Below are positions 32,031 through 44,610 of a DNA stretch of 64,000 bases, one piece after another; the first letter of the stretch is position 1; the number at the start of each line of letters is the position of its first letter. The position numbers were made by a program, and so were the translations under genes. The notes beneath the pieces were generated by a model, which saw nothing but the letters and a program-made list of their open reading frames with translations, was not told the origin of the DNA and did not search any database. Source of the stretch: Acanthopleura granulata (lineage: Eukaryota > Mollusca > Polyplacophora > Chitonida > Chitonidae); NCBI GenBank assembly GCA_016165875.1, contig JABBOT010000009.1, forward strand, positions 17,292,790-17,356,789, in the 5' to 3' direction.

Positions 32031-32960
32031 ACTGTATTGCCTGTTGAAGAAATGTCTCATAATGAATTTAGAGAATTAGCTGATTATTTATCATATACCT
32101 CTGGCCGTTACCCACATGATGCAGAGGCTTCCTATATTTTTCCAAATAGAACGGTTGTATATATGCATCCTCTGAAAACATGGACTACTTTAAATGTTTA
32201 CATTCAAAGTGCTCTCTGTCGGGGAAACCCCTGAACTAACATTGGAATTTGGGAAGGTATAACAACATCAACAGCTTCAAGTTGTGAAGAAAATACATTT
32301 AATATTTGCATTTTAACATACAAAGGAACGACGAGCACACTTGGGGGGGGGGGGGGTATGTAACTTTCAAGAGCAAAACTTCCCACAGGTTGATCAAGGC
32401 TCTTGAAACCTTTTGAGCTTCACTCAAACATAGTTCACACAGGGGAGGTACAGATTTTTAGTGTAAAGTTTGATGTTCAGTGAAAGTATGATTGACCGTC
32501 GTGGTGAAAATCCTTAAACTTTTTCTCACAGCAACCTTATAGGTTGTGTGCGATAAGGGTCACGTTACTGCTGATCAGCCTAGAAACACAGTGCGTACTC
32601 CATGTTGGATGACAGCTATGGCTGACAGTTAGGATTCAATAGGCTCACGAAGACACTGGGTTCAATCATAGAACTGCAGGCTGTAATATTTGGCGTGCAT
32701 GATCGTTCAGGTTACAGGGAAGTTACGCAACATCATTTTGACATGTATGATCACCGTTTTCATAGGCAAACTGCCACAGCTGTTTCTACATATCTTGGGA
32801 CTTACTTCCCATTACGTCAAAGAAAGAGATAATAAATTTCTGAAAACATCAGAGATCGGATATATGGCATGGATTAAAACAAAATTAAGTCTCACTTGAT
32901 CATGGAATGTCAATTATTTATAAGAAAACTGAAGCACTTATGTGTTCACAGACAATGATT
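32031..32960. other. Unassigned; one protein-like frame
   Basis: A 65-codon frame at 32037-32234 has a balanced composition ('MSHNEFRELADYLSYTSGRY') but no splice borders, no similarity that I recognise and no repeat. It may be a decayed exon or chance. A second G homopolymer lies at about 32342-32356. Confidence 0.3.
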
Positions 32961-32965
32961 TCATG

Positions 32966-33555
32966 TACACGTATCCTGCAAAGGCCGCACATTTACGTGT
33001 TGTCCATGGATGTAAATGACTTTAACTGCATTTATACTCTTCTAGGTTGTATTATGAAGATTTAAGTGGAGCCTACAGACGACAGTGAAAATGAAAAAGT
33101 TTTCAGTATTTTTTCAATGTCAGAACTCGGTTGTAGTTTAGGACCAAGAGTAGGTTGCAAGACTTTTCAAAATGGCTGCCAACAGTGAGCCGGTTGATAC
33201 GTACAGTGTTCTTTTAGCTGATGTGACAACAAGACAATTAAATCAGTGAAGTTAGTAAATTAAGAAGATAGGATTCGATATTCAAGAGGAAAATGACAAG
33301 GAAATGAGCAAAAGGGGTGCCATTTAGATGAACTTGTTTATGTGTAGGTCAGTGAGGCTCTTGGAAGGGCCGGGCAGCCTGAAGCAGTTGCTAAGTTTGT
33401 TGAGCTTTGCATAGTTCAAGCTCTGTATTTGGGGTTATGTTCCTGGGTACAGATCGGCAAAACTAATTTATCAGCCTGCACAATTACACTCCATGTAACC
33501 GATTTGTGAATGATCGTTTCGTTCGCGCCAAATTTGGTGGCCTGCGTGTTGTATA
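32966..33555 (+). repeat. Direct duplicate D, copy 1
   Basis: Aligns with 41138-41865 in the same orientation. Shared blocks include 'CACGTATCCTGCAAAGG', 'TCTAGGTTGTATT', 'GGACCAAGAGTAGGTT', 'CAGTGAAGTTAGTAAATTAA' and 'GGCAGCCTGAAGCAGTTGCT'. Copy 2 carries extra sequence after its first 70 bases. There are no terminal repeats, so this is either a segmental duplication or an element of unknown type. Confidence 0.8.
33172..33249 (+). CDS. Candidate 25-residue small ORF (duplicate D, copy 1)
   Basis: ATG in a good initiation context (CAAAATGGCTGCC). It ends in TGA after 25 residues ('MAANSEPVDTYSVLL...RQLNQ'). The duplicate at 41496-41573 keeps the start, stop and exact length although many bases differ. 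That could mean a translated short ORF or simply few indels. No known family. Confidence 0.25.
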   Translation: MAANSEPVDTYSVLLADVTTRQLNQ

Positions 33556-35070
33556 TAGCCCATAATACTCATAGATCGCCACTGGCGCTATCGCTTTGCC
33601 ACTGAACTTGCTAGTTTTCGCCACACAGCGTGATAGACTGCGTAAACTTTTGCATAACCTACCGTTCGTGCAGAGACAAAACGCCGTAAGCGAACGATGG
33701 GTTACGTAGGTCTGTTTTCATGCGAACAGCATTTCGCTCACTTAGGTTTTTCAAAAATTACAGCCTGGAACTGTATGGGGTTGAGTTTTCACCATATTTG
33801 AGGACTTTCCCACTGATGAGAGAAAAGAACAGACAGAGGAAAGCAAACTCTGTTATTTACAGAAAGAGATTTAGGAGTGATTGGACAGCTCTTAGTCCAT
33901 GATGTGAGCGTTCAGGCTGGAAAAATGTGATGGTTTAATTGTCTGGTTGTGTCTCAGATTATTTACATCGGCCATGTTGAGGAGTTCAGAAAATCTTAAT
34001 TTCCCCCAGATGATATGCTTATAGCATAATGCAGTATTCATGAAACCAATATAAATAGGTTGATGTGTATTTATGAAAGAAAGTTTTTCATATATAGGCC
34101 TGTTGTTATTCAGATAGGTTGTAATTTAATAAAATTCCAAGGCAAGAAACAAAATTAAAGGCGTATTTTGATTTATATTTCTTGTGACAAACACCGTGAA
34201 TACATAGGTTTGTAAATACCCATAGTCGTAGCTATTCATTTATGGTACATGCATAAGCCATCGTCTTATATAAGAGAGTTAAAATGTATGCATGTCTGCA
34301 GTGCTGGTTATGCCTCACCCTACTAGACAGACATGAACATCTTAAAATGGCACGTGAGCAGGGCATTCACATTGGAAATCTGAATTCATAACAGCATGTA
34401 TATTGCTATACATCCCAGTCGGACAACATTGTGGCGCCTCATTTTGAGGAAGGCTGTGACGCGTATTGCGTGCATGCACACATGGTCACTGAGAAGAGTG
34501 TTCAGCCACAGGACATACTGATAAATCCAATCGGCTTCCTGACCTTGTTGCTCTCAAGGTCAGCGTGAAATGCATAAAAAAAATTGCTGTTTTCACTAAG
34601 CCATCGTCCTATGCCTTCCCATTCACAGAATGTAAACAGTCTAAAGAGCACATATATCCGGCTTTTACACATTTGCAGCAGTTCTTAATAGTTTTGTCAG
34701 TGCCACCATCATGATATCGCTGTTCTGTGCCCGGTTTGAACATTTCCACAGGTGGGATGTCACTGCGGCCAGACACCATCATCGGTTACGCGGCCGCACA
34801 TGGAACATATTGTCAATAAATGAAGACTGCATATCACTGTTGTATAGCCAACCTTCCAGTCAGTCATCATCATTTAGCCATTCCTTTTAAAAGAAAAGAA
34901 CACATTTATACAACCTATACCTTAAAAGAAAGAGCTTTACTTATACATAAATAAAAAAAAGCTCAGTGTTCTGGTGGAAGTTGCTTGTTATTTCAGCATT
35001 TAATGGTTAAACATCTAAGACTGAGAAGCCTTTTTAGGCCACCATTTTAACAGATTGCTTATGTCATCGT
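33556..35070. other. Intron-like DNA, nothing recognised
   Basis: AT-rich sequence. The frame at 33720-33902 has no splice borders or domains. I see no dispersed element. Confidence 0.35.
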
Positions 35071-35076
35071 GCTTAG

Positions 35077-35251
35077 CTTTGCAAAGTAGCTCTTCTGTCT
35101 TTGAAGATAAAAACAAAAATCATGTAGATAATGAAATGGAGGGCTTCAGTGGGGACCCCAGCTCTAGTTCTGATGATAGTGAATGTAACTTCGGCTTACA
35201 AGGCTACCAGATTGAATCGCTGAGGAGTGACCGACCACGCATCAAGCTCAA
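35077..35251 (+). CDS. Orphan candidate exon, Ser/Asp-rich
   Basis: Bounded by a TTAG acceptor at 35073-35076 and a near-perfect donor GTGAGT at 35252. It encodes an acidic, serine-rich stretch ('EGFSGDPSSSSDDSECNFG') ending 'SDRPRIKLK'. The phases (1 in, 2 out) do not join directly to the exons at 29309 or 46253, so it needs partner exons that I cannot find. It may be an exon of a gene nested here, a rarely used cassette, or chance. If unspliced, a TGA follows immediately. Confidence 0.35.
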
Positions 35252-36520
35252 GTGAGTGGGAACAGGGATTTTTGGCTTTGAGTGGAGGAATCTGTGAAAG
35301 TACAGGTTGCACTCTCTGCCTTCAGGATATCGCAATTCAGACACATTTTGGCAGCATGCAGCCATGCATGTAGGCATGATGTGGCCCTCTAGTACATCTC
35401 AAACTCTTCCTTTTTAGAGTTGGCTTTAACAGAACTTAAAATCCACGATTATCATGATGTACGAACATATTTAGCTGAGACTGGAAATGCACGTTATTTA
35501 AATGGTAGGAGTAAAGCCTTAAGCACAGTGACGTCTCAATTAATATCTAAGAGGAGGAAAGGAGGATTTTCATTGGACAAGCCTAAAACATGGCAGGACT
35601 TTCTATGTGCCCCGAATAGGTGGATTTCGTAAAGAAAGACGATATTTGAAACAATTTGTCTCTTTTACGAAACCTTTAAAAAATCTAAAAAATATAGTAT
35701 TCCACACAGTTTGTATAACTCTTATTTTAAGGTGTAGGTTATATAAATGTGTTCTTTTCTTTTAAACCAGATCTGGTTTCAAACCACTGCATGTTGAAAA
35801 TTTACTGGCATCATCCACATCTTTCTCACGTGACCCTGTGACAACAGCGTGTGAGGGAATTCCCGTGGCTTAGACATTGATCAGCATTCAGTGAAGTGAC
35901 TGCCTTATAATAGTTTAAGATCGTGGATGTTTACTCCATTGGTTTGAATTAAGGAGTTTCCATTTGGAATGAAATAGAAATGTAGAACACGGTCATATTC
36001 AGGGTCGTTGTCTTGAGCTGATACATCATCGCAGGTCACACACTGTTACGATAATCTCCATATATATGTAAGCTGTTAAATTGTCACATACATATAAGAT
36101 GTATCTGTAGTTCGAAAATGGCCTTCAAAGATATGAAAATCAGGTGACATTTCCTAGAAACAGCATAAGGCCAACCTCTTGTTTTAAGGAATGCTAAAAT
36201 GTTTGCTCAATCTTGTCAGTTTGACTGAATGTGTCAGTCAAATTGAAAACATTGTTGATAATTGTAAACACATAAAAGAACTTCTCAAAATGTTAATACA
36301 GGCACAAACTGTCAAATTGCATTTTTATTTTGTCAGGAAATTTGACATATTTAGGTATTCTGTCCAACTTTGGACATTGTATATAACAAACTTGTAAATG
36401 AAAATGTAAAGTAAAGAATGTTTACACTAAAAATTGAGTCTGAAACATTGAGCTCAGGAAGCCCTCATACAACAACCAGCTGGATCAGTTTTACATTCAT
36501 AGTGATTTCCTTCATTCTGA
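35252..36520. other. Intron-like DNA
   Basis: A 70-codon frame at 35420-35632 follows a pyrimidine tract and AG, but has no good donor and its phase does not match the neighbouring candidate exon. I left it uncalled. No repeats were recognised. Confidence 0.3.
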
Positions 36521-36524
36521 TTTT

Positions 36525-36717
36525 CAGGGGTTTTTCTAGAGAATTTAAAATTTTCAAGTGAGAAAATTCAATACTTCATATATTTTGTCACCAATGTTCA
36601 AGTATCAAAAACTCAATTTATTTCATGAAAGTTCAGTACAATATTTGTCTAAAACCCATTTTTCCAACATTTGTCTGAGCTATTACAACAACGAGAAAGC
36701 GGCTAGAAACACCCCTG
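36525..36717. mobile_element. MITE family M1, copy (193 bp)
   Basis: The ends CAGGGGTTTTTCTAG and CTAGAAACACCCCTG are inverted. The interior has 'CAAAAACTCAATTTATTTCA' and 'CAATATTTGTCTAAAAC', shared inverted or direct with copies at 44611 and 51829. The CAGGG ends are hAT-like, but I find no clear 8-bp target duplication, so the superfamily is open. The frame at 36558-36740 is not coding. Confidence 0.82.
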
Positions 36718-36719
36718 GT

Positions 36720-38700
36720 TTCGGAGAAACGTTCCTTTAATTATGGTCCAATGTTTATGAAATATATAGGCTAGATAATTAATTTTTTGGTTTGTCAGAT
36801 AAATTCTGGAACCAGCTTGATCTCTGAATAACTTTTGCATATATTTACATGTAGCATGTTATATAAATGAAAATATTTGCATAATTACCTTGTTCTTATT
36901 AGTTCAGCTATGATATAAACCCCAGAAACCTTGCAAAATTGTGACAAACTTTCAGTGAGCATGAATATCACTGGTACTTTCATATGTGTATTCCTTTCTG
37001 TCATGTGTGAATTGGTACACATATGTAAGTACATATAAGTATAAAGGCAGATAATGAATTAATCGGTGTTTAATGCTCTGTTCACCACTGGTAATTTTTG
37101 CCCTGGCGATCTGCATGTTTTGGCCAGGCTGTGATCTGAGGCATAACTGTTAGTTCTGCTTAGTTCAGAGAGAGACAAGTACTGCCTTAGCTGCCAAAGT
37201 GCGTTGTGTTGAGTCTGTAGAAGGTGATAAGCTTACAGTAAAGTTATGAAAATGGCTTTGCCTTGATCAGCATTAACAGCAGTGTACTGGGGCAAGCACA
37301 TGTGTAACATGCTGAGTTAATACTGGCTTAATAACCATTTTATGTTGTGGTAAATGCCATAATACAGTGATACAGTTCATTTGTTGTATTATACTGTGTG
37401 TGTGTGTTCTCTCGTTACATGGCATTCTTAGATGTTTGCTCTGGAAACCTGGTTCCGTTACACTGAGGCATTGCGTATACCTTCATAGTCTACATATGGA
37501 TCCGTTCGGCCAACTTTGAGACTCGATTGAAACTGACTGTCTTTTCTCACAGCAGTTGTTGACTGGAAAGCCAAGGTACACATTGATGACCATGTCATGA
37601 CTGGCATCTGATAAACGGTCCAGGAGCATTAATGTATTGAATTCCACTCTTCCAGACTCCGATTGTTTTGGCCCGACATCCGTAACCTCAGCTTAATGCT
37701 ACTGATTATTGACACATTAGATCAGGATCAATTAACAGTTAATCTGAAAGGCTCCTTCAACAGAGATTTGTGTGCTTCTAATTCAGACAGAGTGGTGAAG
37801 CTATATACTCCTAGAGAGTTGGCTTTACCATATCCTGTATTAGGCATTTACAGAATGGACAGAAATTGTGTCTAACAGGTGTTATGATTACCACGCAGGC
37901 AGAACTCTTACAAGTGGATATACTGCAGTTAGAAGTTTTACTAGGCCACATGTATTATATGCACATAGAACTACGTTTATTTACAGGTAAGTGCTCTGTG
38001 GACAGTTGTATATTTTTTTCTCATACAGATGTTAGATTTGAAATCATTCTGTATAAAACATGTGTAGGTATTAAGTGACTTGTATTTGACCTGGTTAATT
38101 GGTTTGACAATATACATTGATGTTGAAACAGCATGAAGTTACTTACTAATACTTGTTTATTGCGTTAGCATATCGTGTATAATGGTGATTTTGAGACAGC
38201 ATGATGTTATATAATACATTATATTGTGTTAGTATATCGTCATGTGCTTAATACCAGAAATTGAACATTTCCATGTTTCTCTGCTTGTATAATTTCCCAG
38301 TTATGTCACCTTGTTGTAAAAGATGGCATTAAGAAATATCACATTTTGACTTACAAGCCAGCCCATGTATGTAATTATGGATATTTATTCATTAGTTTTT
38401 TGGACTACTGAGACATATTTATGGTCTTAATGGGATCATTTCGAAGAATTTCAGCTCATTTTGATAAGTTTTGTTGATTAAAAAATCCAAAAGTGAGCAG
38501 AAGTGTTGAAGAAAAAAATTAAATGCTGCCGAAAAGCTTTATAAAAATATCGTATTGTATTTCCTTCAGATATAGCCGCAGCTTAATTTTTCCTGCTTAG
38601 TGGCTGTGCTTGGCTTTTTCTCGCCATAATTTCAGCGGATATTGAATGAGTAAACTGTTCTTTGAATACTTCAAATAAATAAATAAATGAATAACTCTCG
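36720..38700. other. Intron-like DNA with one short tandem duplication
   Basis: At 38122-38250 a unit of about 62-66 bp occurs twice ('AACAGCATGAAGTTA...GTTAGCATATCG', then 'GACAGCATGATGTTA...GTTAGTATATCG'). A 70-codon frame at 37663-37875 follows TTCCAG but has no donor and no recognisable domain. Confidence 0.4.
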
Positions 38701-38703
38701 CTT

Positions 38704-40057
38704 AAAGTATACTAGAACCCCTCATATTCAGAATTTCATATTTTACCTTCTGTAGCCCAAAATATTGATCGGACATGGCCGTATATATGTATATTCTGAA
38801 AATTAAAGGACTGCTGATCTCAAGAAACCTTTTAAAATGTAACTGACTTTAATATTAATCAAAATGAAGATAACTTTGGAAAAAATATGAACTGTTTTTC
38901 AAATTGCTGTTTTTCGGCCAATTCTCCGAATTTTTCAGTTTTTTTGCCCAAGTGGATAATTTACTATTTAAACTAAAAACAGTCCAACAAATTTTATTAT
39001 TCATCGTAGATTGTTCTTAATGATCATTTGAAGTTAAACCTTTTCAAAATTTAAAAATATTTTGAAACTTTGATGTTCTTTTACCAATATGTTGAACTAA
39101 TATCTTTAAAACCAGAAAAGATATCAAATTTGTGGGACCGTTTTTTAGCTGAAGTATTTAGTTACACGGGTACCAAGTTTCATAGTGTTATGTTGAAAAT
39201 AAACGAGATATAAAAGTATATCACTACACAACCGTCTCAGAAATAGAAGGGGGGAAAAAGACTAAAATGCCTCAGGGACCATTATGTGTGACGAAATACA
39301 TCATTAATTCGTTTGCTAATTAATTTTAATCAAGAATTTTCCTGCCTTCAGATAAAATGTGAACATATCAGCCTACTTGTATTAAATTTTAAAACTTATC
39401 ATGCTCCATGAAAGCGTAAATTGGGGTTTTATCTTGACATTTCTGAGCAAAAGGTACGAGAATGTGTTTTTAAACCCCTCCCTCAATGCCACCCTGGCGG
39501 GGTGATTAAGGCTGTTGTTCTAGATAATAGGTCTGCTTGAGTAGTCTGCACAGGCAGCCATGCACCGTTTATAGCAGGAGACAATACACATTTACCAGAG
39601 GCGCGTCTATTCACAGCAGGTAACCCCATGCAATGAGATAATCCACCTAATCAGGGGGAACTAAGAAAACACAGTGTGTTGTATTTTTTGTCAAATTTTA
39701 GGCAGTTAGAATTCGATGGTGGAGTGATTAAGGCTCCCTCAATGCCACCCTGGCGGGGTGATTAAGGCTGTTGTTTTAGGTAATAGGTCTGCTTGTGTAG
39801 TCTGCACAAGCAACCAAGCACCGTTTGTACTGATGATGCCATACAAGTTCACCAGAGATGTGTAATTTCACCGCAGATAACTCCCCTCAGTGAGTTAATC
39901 CCCCAAAACAGGCGGAACTAAGAAGAAACAACTGCCTTGCTTGATAACATGTTATACTCGTCTTCAGATGAGAGGACAGATAGGAGAATGGTGAATAAAA
40001 ATGTGAAATAAAAAAAATTGACCGAATTTCATGCCGTAGGGGTTCTAGTATTCTTAA
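38704..40057. mobile_element. TIR element, copy 2, inverted, with internal duplication
   Basis: The ends ATACTAGAACCCCT (near 38709) and GGGGTTCTAGTAT (near 40039) match the termini of the element at 29811, and the interior is its reverse complement. It is longer because about 250 bp is present twice: 'GGCGGGGTGATTAAGGCTG' occurs at 39494 and 39754, each followed by the 'AATAGGTCTGCTTG' block and a 'GGAACTAAGAA' block. The minus-strand frame at 39887-40102 is not coding. Confidence 0.8.
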
Positions 40058-40324
40058 TTCAAACCTCACCCTACACATCAAATTTACATGTATGGAGGTC
40101 ATCCTTTCTGTCTAATGAATTTTTGAAGAACAGAGACACTGTTAAGAGGGACATGGTTTAAAGGTATCCTTGAGTACGGCATAAAACACAAATCAAAGTA
40201 AACAAATAAATGGTTTAAGGAAGGCAGTTGCAGGAGAGCTAACAGACACTAGAACAGGTGCACTGTTTACTTGCGAATTATGGAACTGCGCTGCATGTAA
40301 ATGACAGTTTTTCTGTAGAAATAT

Positions 40325-40510
40325 CTGTTAAAGGGTAAGACATCATAAAAATGAAGTTATGGTAAGTCAAAAAAAAAAAAAAAAAAATTAAAAACTGTAT
40401 CTGAAAATACCCTCACTAATTTTTGGAGATTTTTTTTATCAGATTAAATGCAGTCAAATGTTTTTAGTGTACGGTGGGTTGTATGCACCGTATTGATCAT
40501 GCGTGTCGAC
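40325..40510 (+). repeat. Dispersed repeat P, copy 1
   Basis: 'TTAAAAACTGTATCTGAAAA', then 'TAAATGCAGTCAAATGTTTT', recurs in the same order and orientation at 55195-55380. An A-run of about 20 at 40370 separates parts. Type unknown. Confidence 0.7.
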
Positions 40511-41137
40511 CATGACTTCACGCTGACATTTCTCTGGCCCCCAAAGCAGAACTTTAAAGTCATGTTAGCTTTCTCCTACACAGGCACATATCACTGAAGT
40601 ATTGTTCACAAGAACTTTACTCAGAGCTGAACATAAAGGAGCAGGCCATGAAATTTAGGTGGTTGACCAAACTAAAAAATCTGTTACTGTTGTTAAGCCG
40701 TGAATAACAGGTAGTTAGGTTATGCCGGACAGGAAAACAGACCAATGGTTCGTGCAAATTGGTTACCTGAACTTGGGCTAATAATGTCAGCTACTGCCGA
40801 GTAGTTCTTTTTCCTTTAATTTATTTTAACTTCTGCAGAACCCTTCAAATTTCTCAGACTGGCGAGGCCAAAGAATACATTTATTGAGTAGACCTCACTG
40901 TAAATGACAATGTCAGACGATGATCTGTGTGAAAGTTATGCCAGCCATCTATGTTTATGTACTAAGATTTAAATCCCGGCAACAAGTTCTTCACCACGCG
41001 GATAATAGAAACTCTTTACAAAACTGGAGTTCTTGTTCAGTGGCTGGGATTTATCCAACCAGAAAGCTCTGACACATCTAGCCTAGATTAACTCACCTCA
41101 CATTCCCCTAAAACAACACACGTGCAGACACAATGGT

Positions 41138-41865
41138 GTCACGTATCCTGCAAAGGGCTGCACCGTCAAAATCTCCAGCGACGTCGATGGCCTCAGGAAA
41201 TTCAAAATTCTGATATTCATTGCAACCCTTCACCTGAACTCAATAATATTGCTGCACATCCCGGACTGGACATCAATGAAAACTGCTCTCGATGAGGTTT
41301 TTGCTCATTTCACCCAAACCTACGCGTGTTTAAAATTGACAAAAAACTAATTTTTTTATTGCCTTCTAGGTTGTATTTTGAAGATTTAAGTAGTGCCTAC
41401 AGATGACAGTGAAAACGTCAAAGGTTTTAAAATGTTTTTGATACCAGAATTGCATTACATTTGAGGACCAAGAGTAGGTTATGAGACTTTTCAGAATGGC
41501 TCCCAACCGTCAGCTGTGTGGTGCATTCGAAGTTCTCCCAGCTAATGTGGTAACAAGACAGCTTCATCAGTGAAGTTAGTAAATTAAGAATATAGGATTC
41601 GAGATTCAACCGGAAAATGACAAAAAAATGGGCAAGAGAGGTGCCATCTAGATGAACTGAGTTACGTGTAGATGAGGCTCTTCGAGGGGCAAGGCAGCCT
41701 GAAGCAGTTGCTGAGTTTCATTGAGCTCTGCGCAGTTCAAGCACTGCATATGTGGTGTTGTTCCAGGGGACAGATTGGCATAATTGCTCTGTACAATTAT
41801 ATTCCGCGTCACCGACGTTTTCAATGATTGTTTCATTCGCCCCAAATTTCCTGGCCTGAAGTGTA
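41138..41865 (+). repeat. Direct duplicate D, copy 2
   Basis: Partner of 32966-33555 (see that entry). After the block CACGTATCCTGCAAAGG it has about 160 extra bases before homology resumes at TCTAGGTTGTATTTTGAAG (near 41366). Confidence 0.8.
41496..41573 (+). CDS. Candidate 25-residue small ORF (duplicate D, copy 2)
   Basis: Same start, stop and length as 33172-33249, here 'MAPNRQLCGAFEV...RQLHQ'. The N-terminal half is diverged and the C-terminal half similar. Coding status is uncertain. Confidence 0.22.
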   Translation: MAPNRQLCGAFEVLPANVVTRQLHQ

Positions 41866-41869
41866 CAAA

Positions 41870-43590
41870 AAGTTATATAACATCAAGATTGACACACATT
41901 ATCAGGATGGTCCATAAAACCCACCATACAGTCAAAACATTGAATGCAGGTAATTTGGTTAAAAAAAAATGAGAATTAAATTTTCCGATACAACTTTTAA
42001 TGGTCTCTTTACTATCCATAACTTCATTTTTATGTGGTCTTTCCGTTTAAGAAATACAGGAGACTCATTTTAGTGGAACATTGCGAGATGTTCAGTATGC
42101 AAACTTGATTTCCTCTGTGCTCAGGGTGGGCTAGAAAAATCACTGGTGCCAAAGGTGAGGTACCATAGTATGAAGATCCCGGACCTGTTCTTCATGACTA
42201 ACTCTTATACAAATCAGTAAAGGTAATGTTATAATACATCTTAAACTCTATAAGCCTAATGGTAAGAATTTACCTTGTTATACCTGTGTTTGAAACATTT
42301 GAACTTGGTCAGTTGCTAAGTGGTTTTGTACAGGTAATTGATAGGTTTACACATGGTGTCATAGCGACATAAGAGCCCATTAAGTCAGCCCTAGTTAATT
42401 TTCAGACTGGAACTTAACCCTGCCAGAGCAAACTGTCTCATTTATAACTCATGAATTGGCATTCATGTCCAATACTTGTGGTCGACAAAGGCTCTTAATG
42501 AGGGTTTAGAAATGGATACTTCATGCTTCATTGGGGTTTGGCATAACAGAGGCTCCTGAGGGGGAGACCTTCTTGGAGCAGTCAGTGGAGGAAGAAATTG
42601 TCATTTGAATCTACATCATGAAGTCATTAAATTTACTTTTTATTAAATTTTTTGTAATCCTTATTTTTTGTTTAAAAGTAGCATTTTTTGACCCTTATCT
42701 CTTTAATGCAATAAGTTTAAATACATTGTATGTATTTTGTTTGATTTCTGTCATTTAGTGTATATGTATAAATCTTAAATGGAAAAACGACTGTAAGTCA
42801 AATAACGTGGACATCTTACCTATACAATGTAGAATGAATAAATTGATGATTTTTTGTGGGTCATGCCTTAGCAAGAACATGTTGGAGAAAAGTAGAAGAA
42901 GTCTTCGGAGGGTAAATGATGGGACAGAACAAGTCTGCTTGAGGATTTTGCCACTATGGAAAGTGTCCATGTGGCAAATGTGCGAAAGAGAGCGAATCCA
43001 TATGCAGCGGGAAGGAAAAATCTAGAAATACTGTACACATTATGCAGGGTTAAGACACAGACTGTACACATTTTACATGGGCAAGTTTCCTGAAGTGGGA
43101 CTGACAGGGCAGAGAGTGTTTATAAAGACAAATGTCAAGTAGAATAAAATGTCTGAAGAGTAAATACCCCAAAGAAAGAATGCTATAAATGATATAAAAT
43201 TCTGTCTTTTAGTACATGTGGATTGCTCCTTGTTCCTGATTTTGAGAGTTGCCTTTGGTCTTAGGAATGTGTGTTGAGGTGTGCTGGGCAGGTGGGATGA
43301 TATCCTGCTAGAGACATGTGAATTTGAGCATCAAAATTAATGTTTTATGACCTAGATATTTTCCTCCAAGAAAATGTACTTTTTAAGGGTGAAATTTTAG
43401 GTCTTCACAGAAATCTTAACTTGGTGACAGCAAATGTCAAAATTGAGTTCTGCTGACTCCTGTTTTGTGGCCAGAGATTCAGGAAAATTCGAAAATTTAA
43501 TTTGCACAAACTTGGAGCTGCGTGTATAAAGCTTACTTGTACATTCTGGATAGTAACCATTGGTTAATATGTGATTTAGAATTTTAATTC
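41870..43590. other. Intron-like DNA, a short inverted-repeat relic
   Basis: At 43345-43412 there is a small palindromic relic of family M2 (GACCTAGATATTTTC and GAAATTTTAGGTC). Frames on both strands at 42755-43071 overlap each other, lack splice borders and have no domain. Confidence 0.4.
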
Positions 43591-43591
43591 C

Positions 43592-43745
43592 CAGGGGTTT
43601 GTCTGGCCACTTTCTTGTTGTGGTTTCTACAACACGAAAATCAGAAAATTTGAGTTTTGGACGAATTTTGTTCTGAGTTTTTATGGTAACGAAATAATAT
43701 TCAGCTTTCTGATTTGTTCAGAAAGGAAAGTCCACAAGGGTAATT
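43592..43745. mobile_element. MITE family M1, partial copy
   Basis: 'CAGGGGTTTGTCTGGCCACT', followed by 'AAATTTGAGTTTTGGACGAA', matches the left half of the copy at 44611. The right terminus is missing. Confidence 0.7.
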
Positions 43746-44201
43746 TTTCATGATCTGATTTTTTTTTGATTTTTTTTTTTTTATATAATTTGGTCATGCC
43801 CAAAATCTTAAGATATAGGAAAATGTGCATGGCTTTCTTTGTGGAAAGGCAGTTGAAATCATGGTATTGTTAACACGCCATCAGTGTGGGCATCATGTGC
43901 AGGTACATTACAAATTTATCTGTAGATATTATTTATAGGGCTCCAAAAAAAAAAAAAAACCAAAAAAAAAAATCTTTGTTGGGCATAAGGAAACCCTTTC
44001 CAAAATAAGTAAGTCATGTTGGTAGAAAACTTTTTATTCTCGTTATTAAAATAAATTCACAAAAGTCACAGGGATCACAATGCAAACAAAATGGAGAGGA
44101 AAAAAATTCCTGCAAAAACTTGACAGAAACTTTCAAGTAGGGCACTTTTTGGAGAAGGTGTGCCGTCTAGAAAGGAAACAATAATGCTATACCACAATAA
44201 A

Positions 44202-44526
44202 TTACCTAAAATTTCCCCCATTGTACATCTTGCCTGAATCAACTAAAGAATTTTATTGATCTTAGAAATCTTTTGTGGTTTGTTTGAATTGTGGGAGGAT
44301 TTTCAGCACTAAAACTAGTATTTTTATTACATTTGCTGTTAATAACTACAACTCTCATAGTCATATAAAAAGTTACTTTTGGTGCTGAAATGTGCATTTT
44401 CCATAAAGGTGTCCTGTTACTTTCCGATCAAGCCACAAAACACTTTTCCAAGATCAGCAGAATTACTACTGTAGAATCAGGCAAAACGAGAGCAACTTAG
44501 CCATGGATGAAATTTTAGGTCTTTTA
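44202..44526. mobile_element. MITE family M2, copy
   Basis: The ends ACCTAAAATTTCCCC and GGATGAAATTTTAGGT are inverted. The right half carries 'AAGATCAGCAGAATTACTAC' and 'AATCAGGCAAAACGAGAGCA', shared with copies at 46100, 48693 and 54131. Confidence 0.72.
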
Positions 44527-44610
44527 CAATATCACTTGCCTCTGAAATGCACTTTATAAGTATTTTGAGATCAGTGGCCATATTACCTAAAAAACTTCAT
44601 GTTTATTCCC

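Noticed and set aside
32037..32234. 65-codon frame with balanced composition
   Set aside because: No splice borders, no second copy and no recognisable family. The evidence is too weak for a gene call.
35420..35632. 70-codon Lys/Arg-rich frame after a pyrimidine tract
   Set aside because: Its reading phase does not join to 35251, and the downstream GTAAAG donor is weak.
37663..37875. 70-codon frame following TTCCAG
   Set aside because: An acceptor-like start but no donor, domain or phase-compatible partner.
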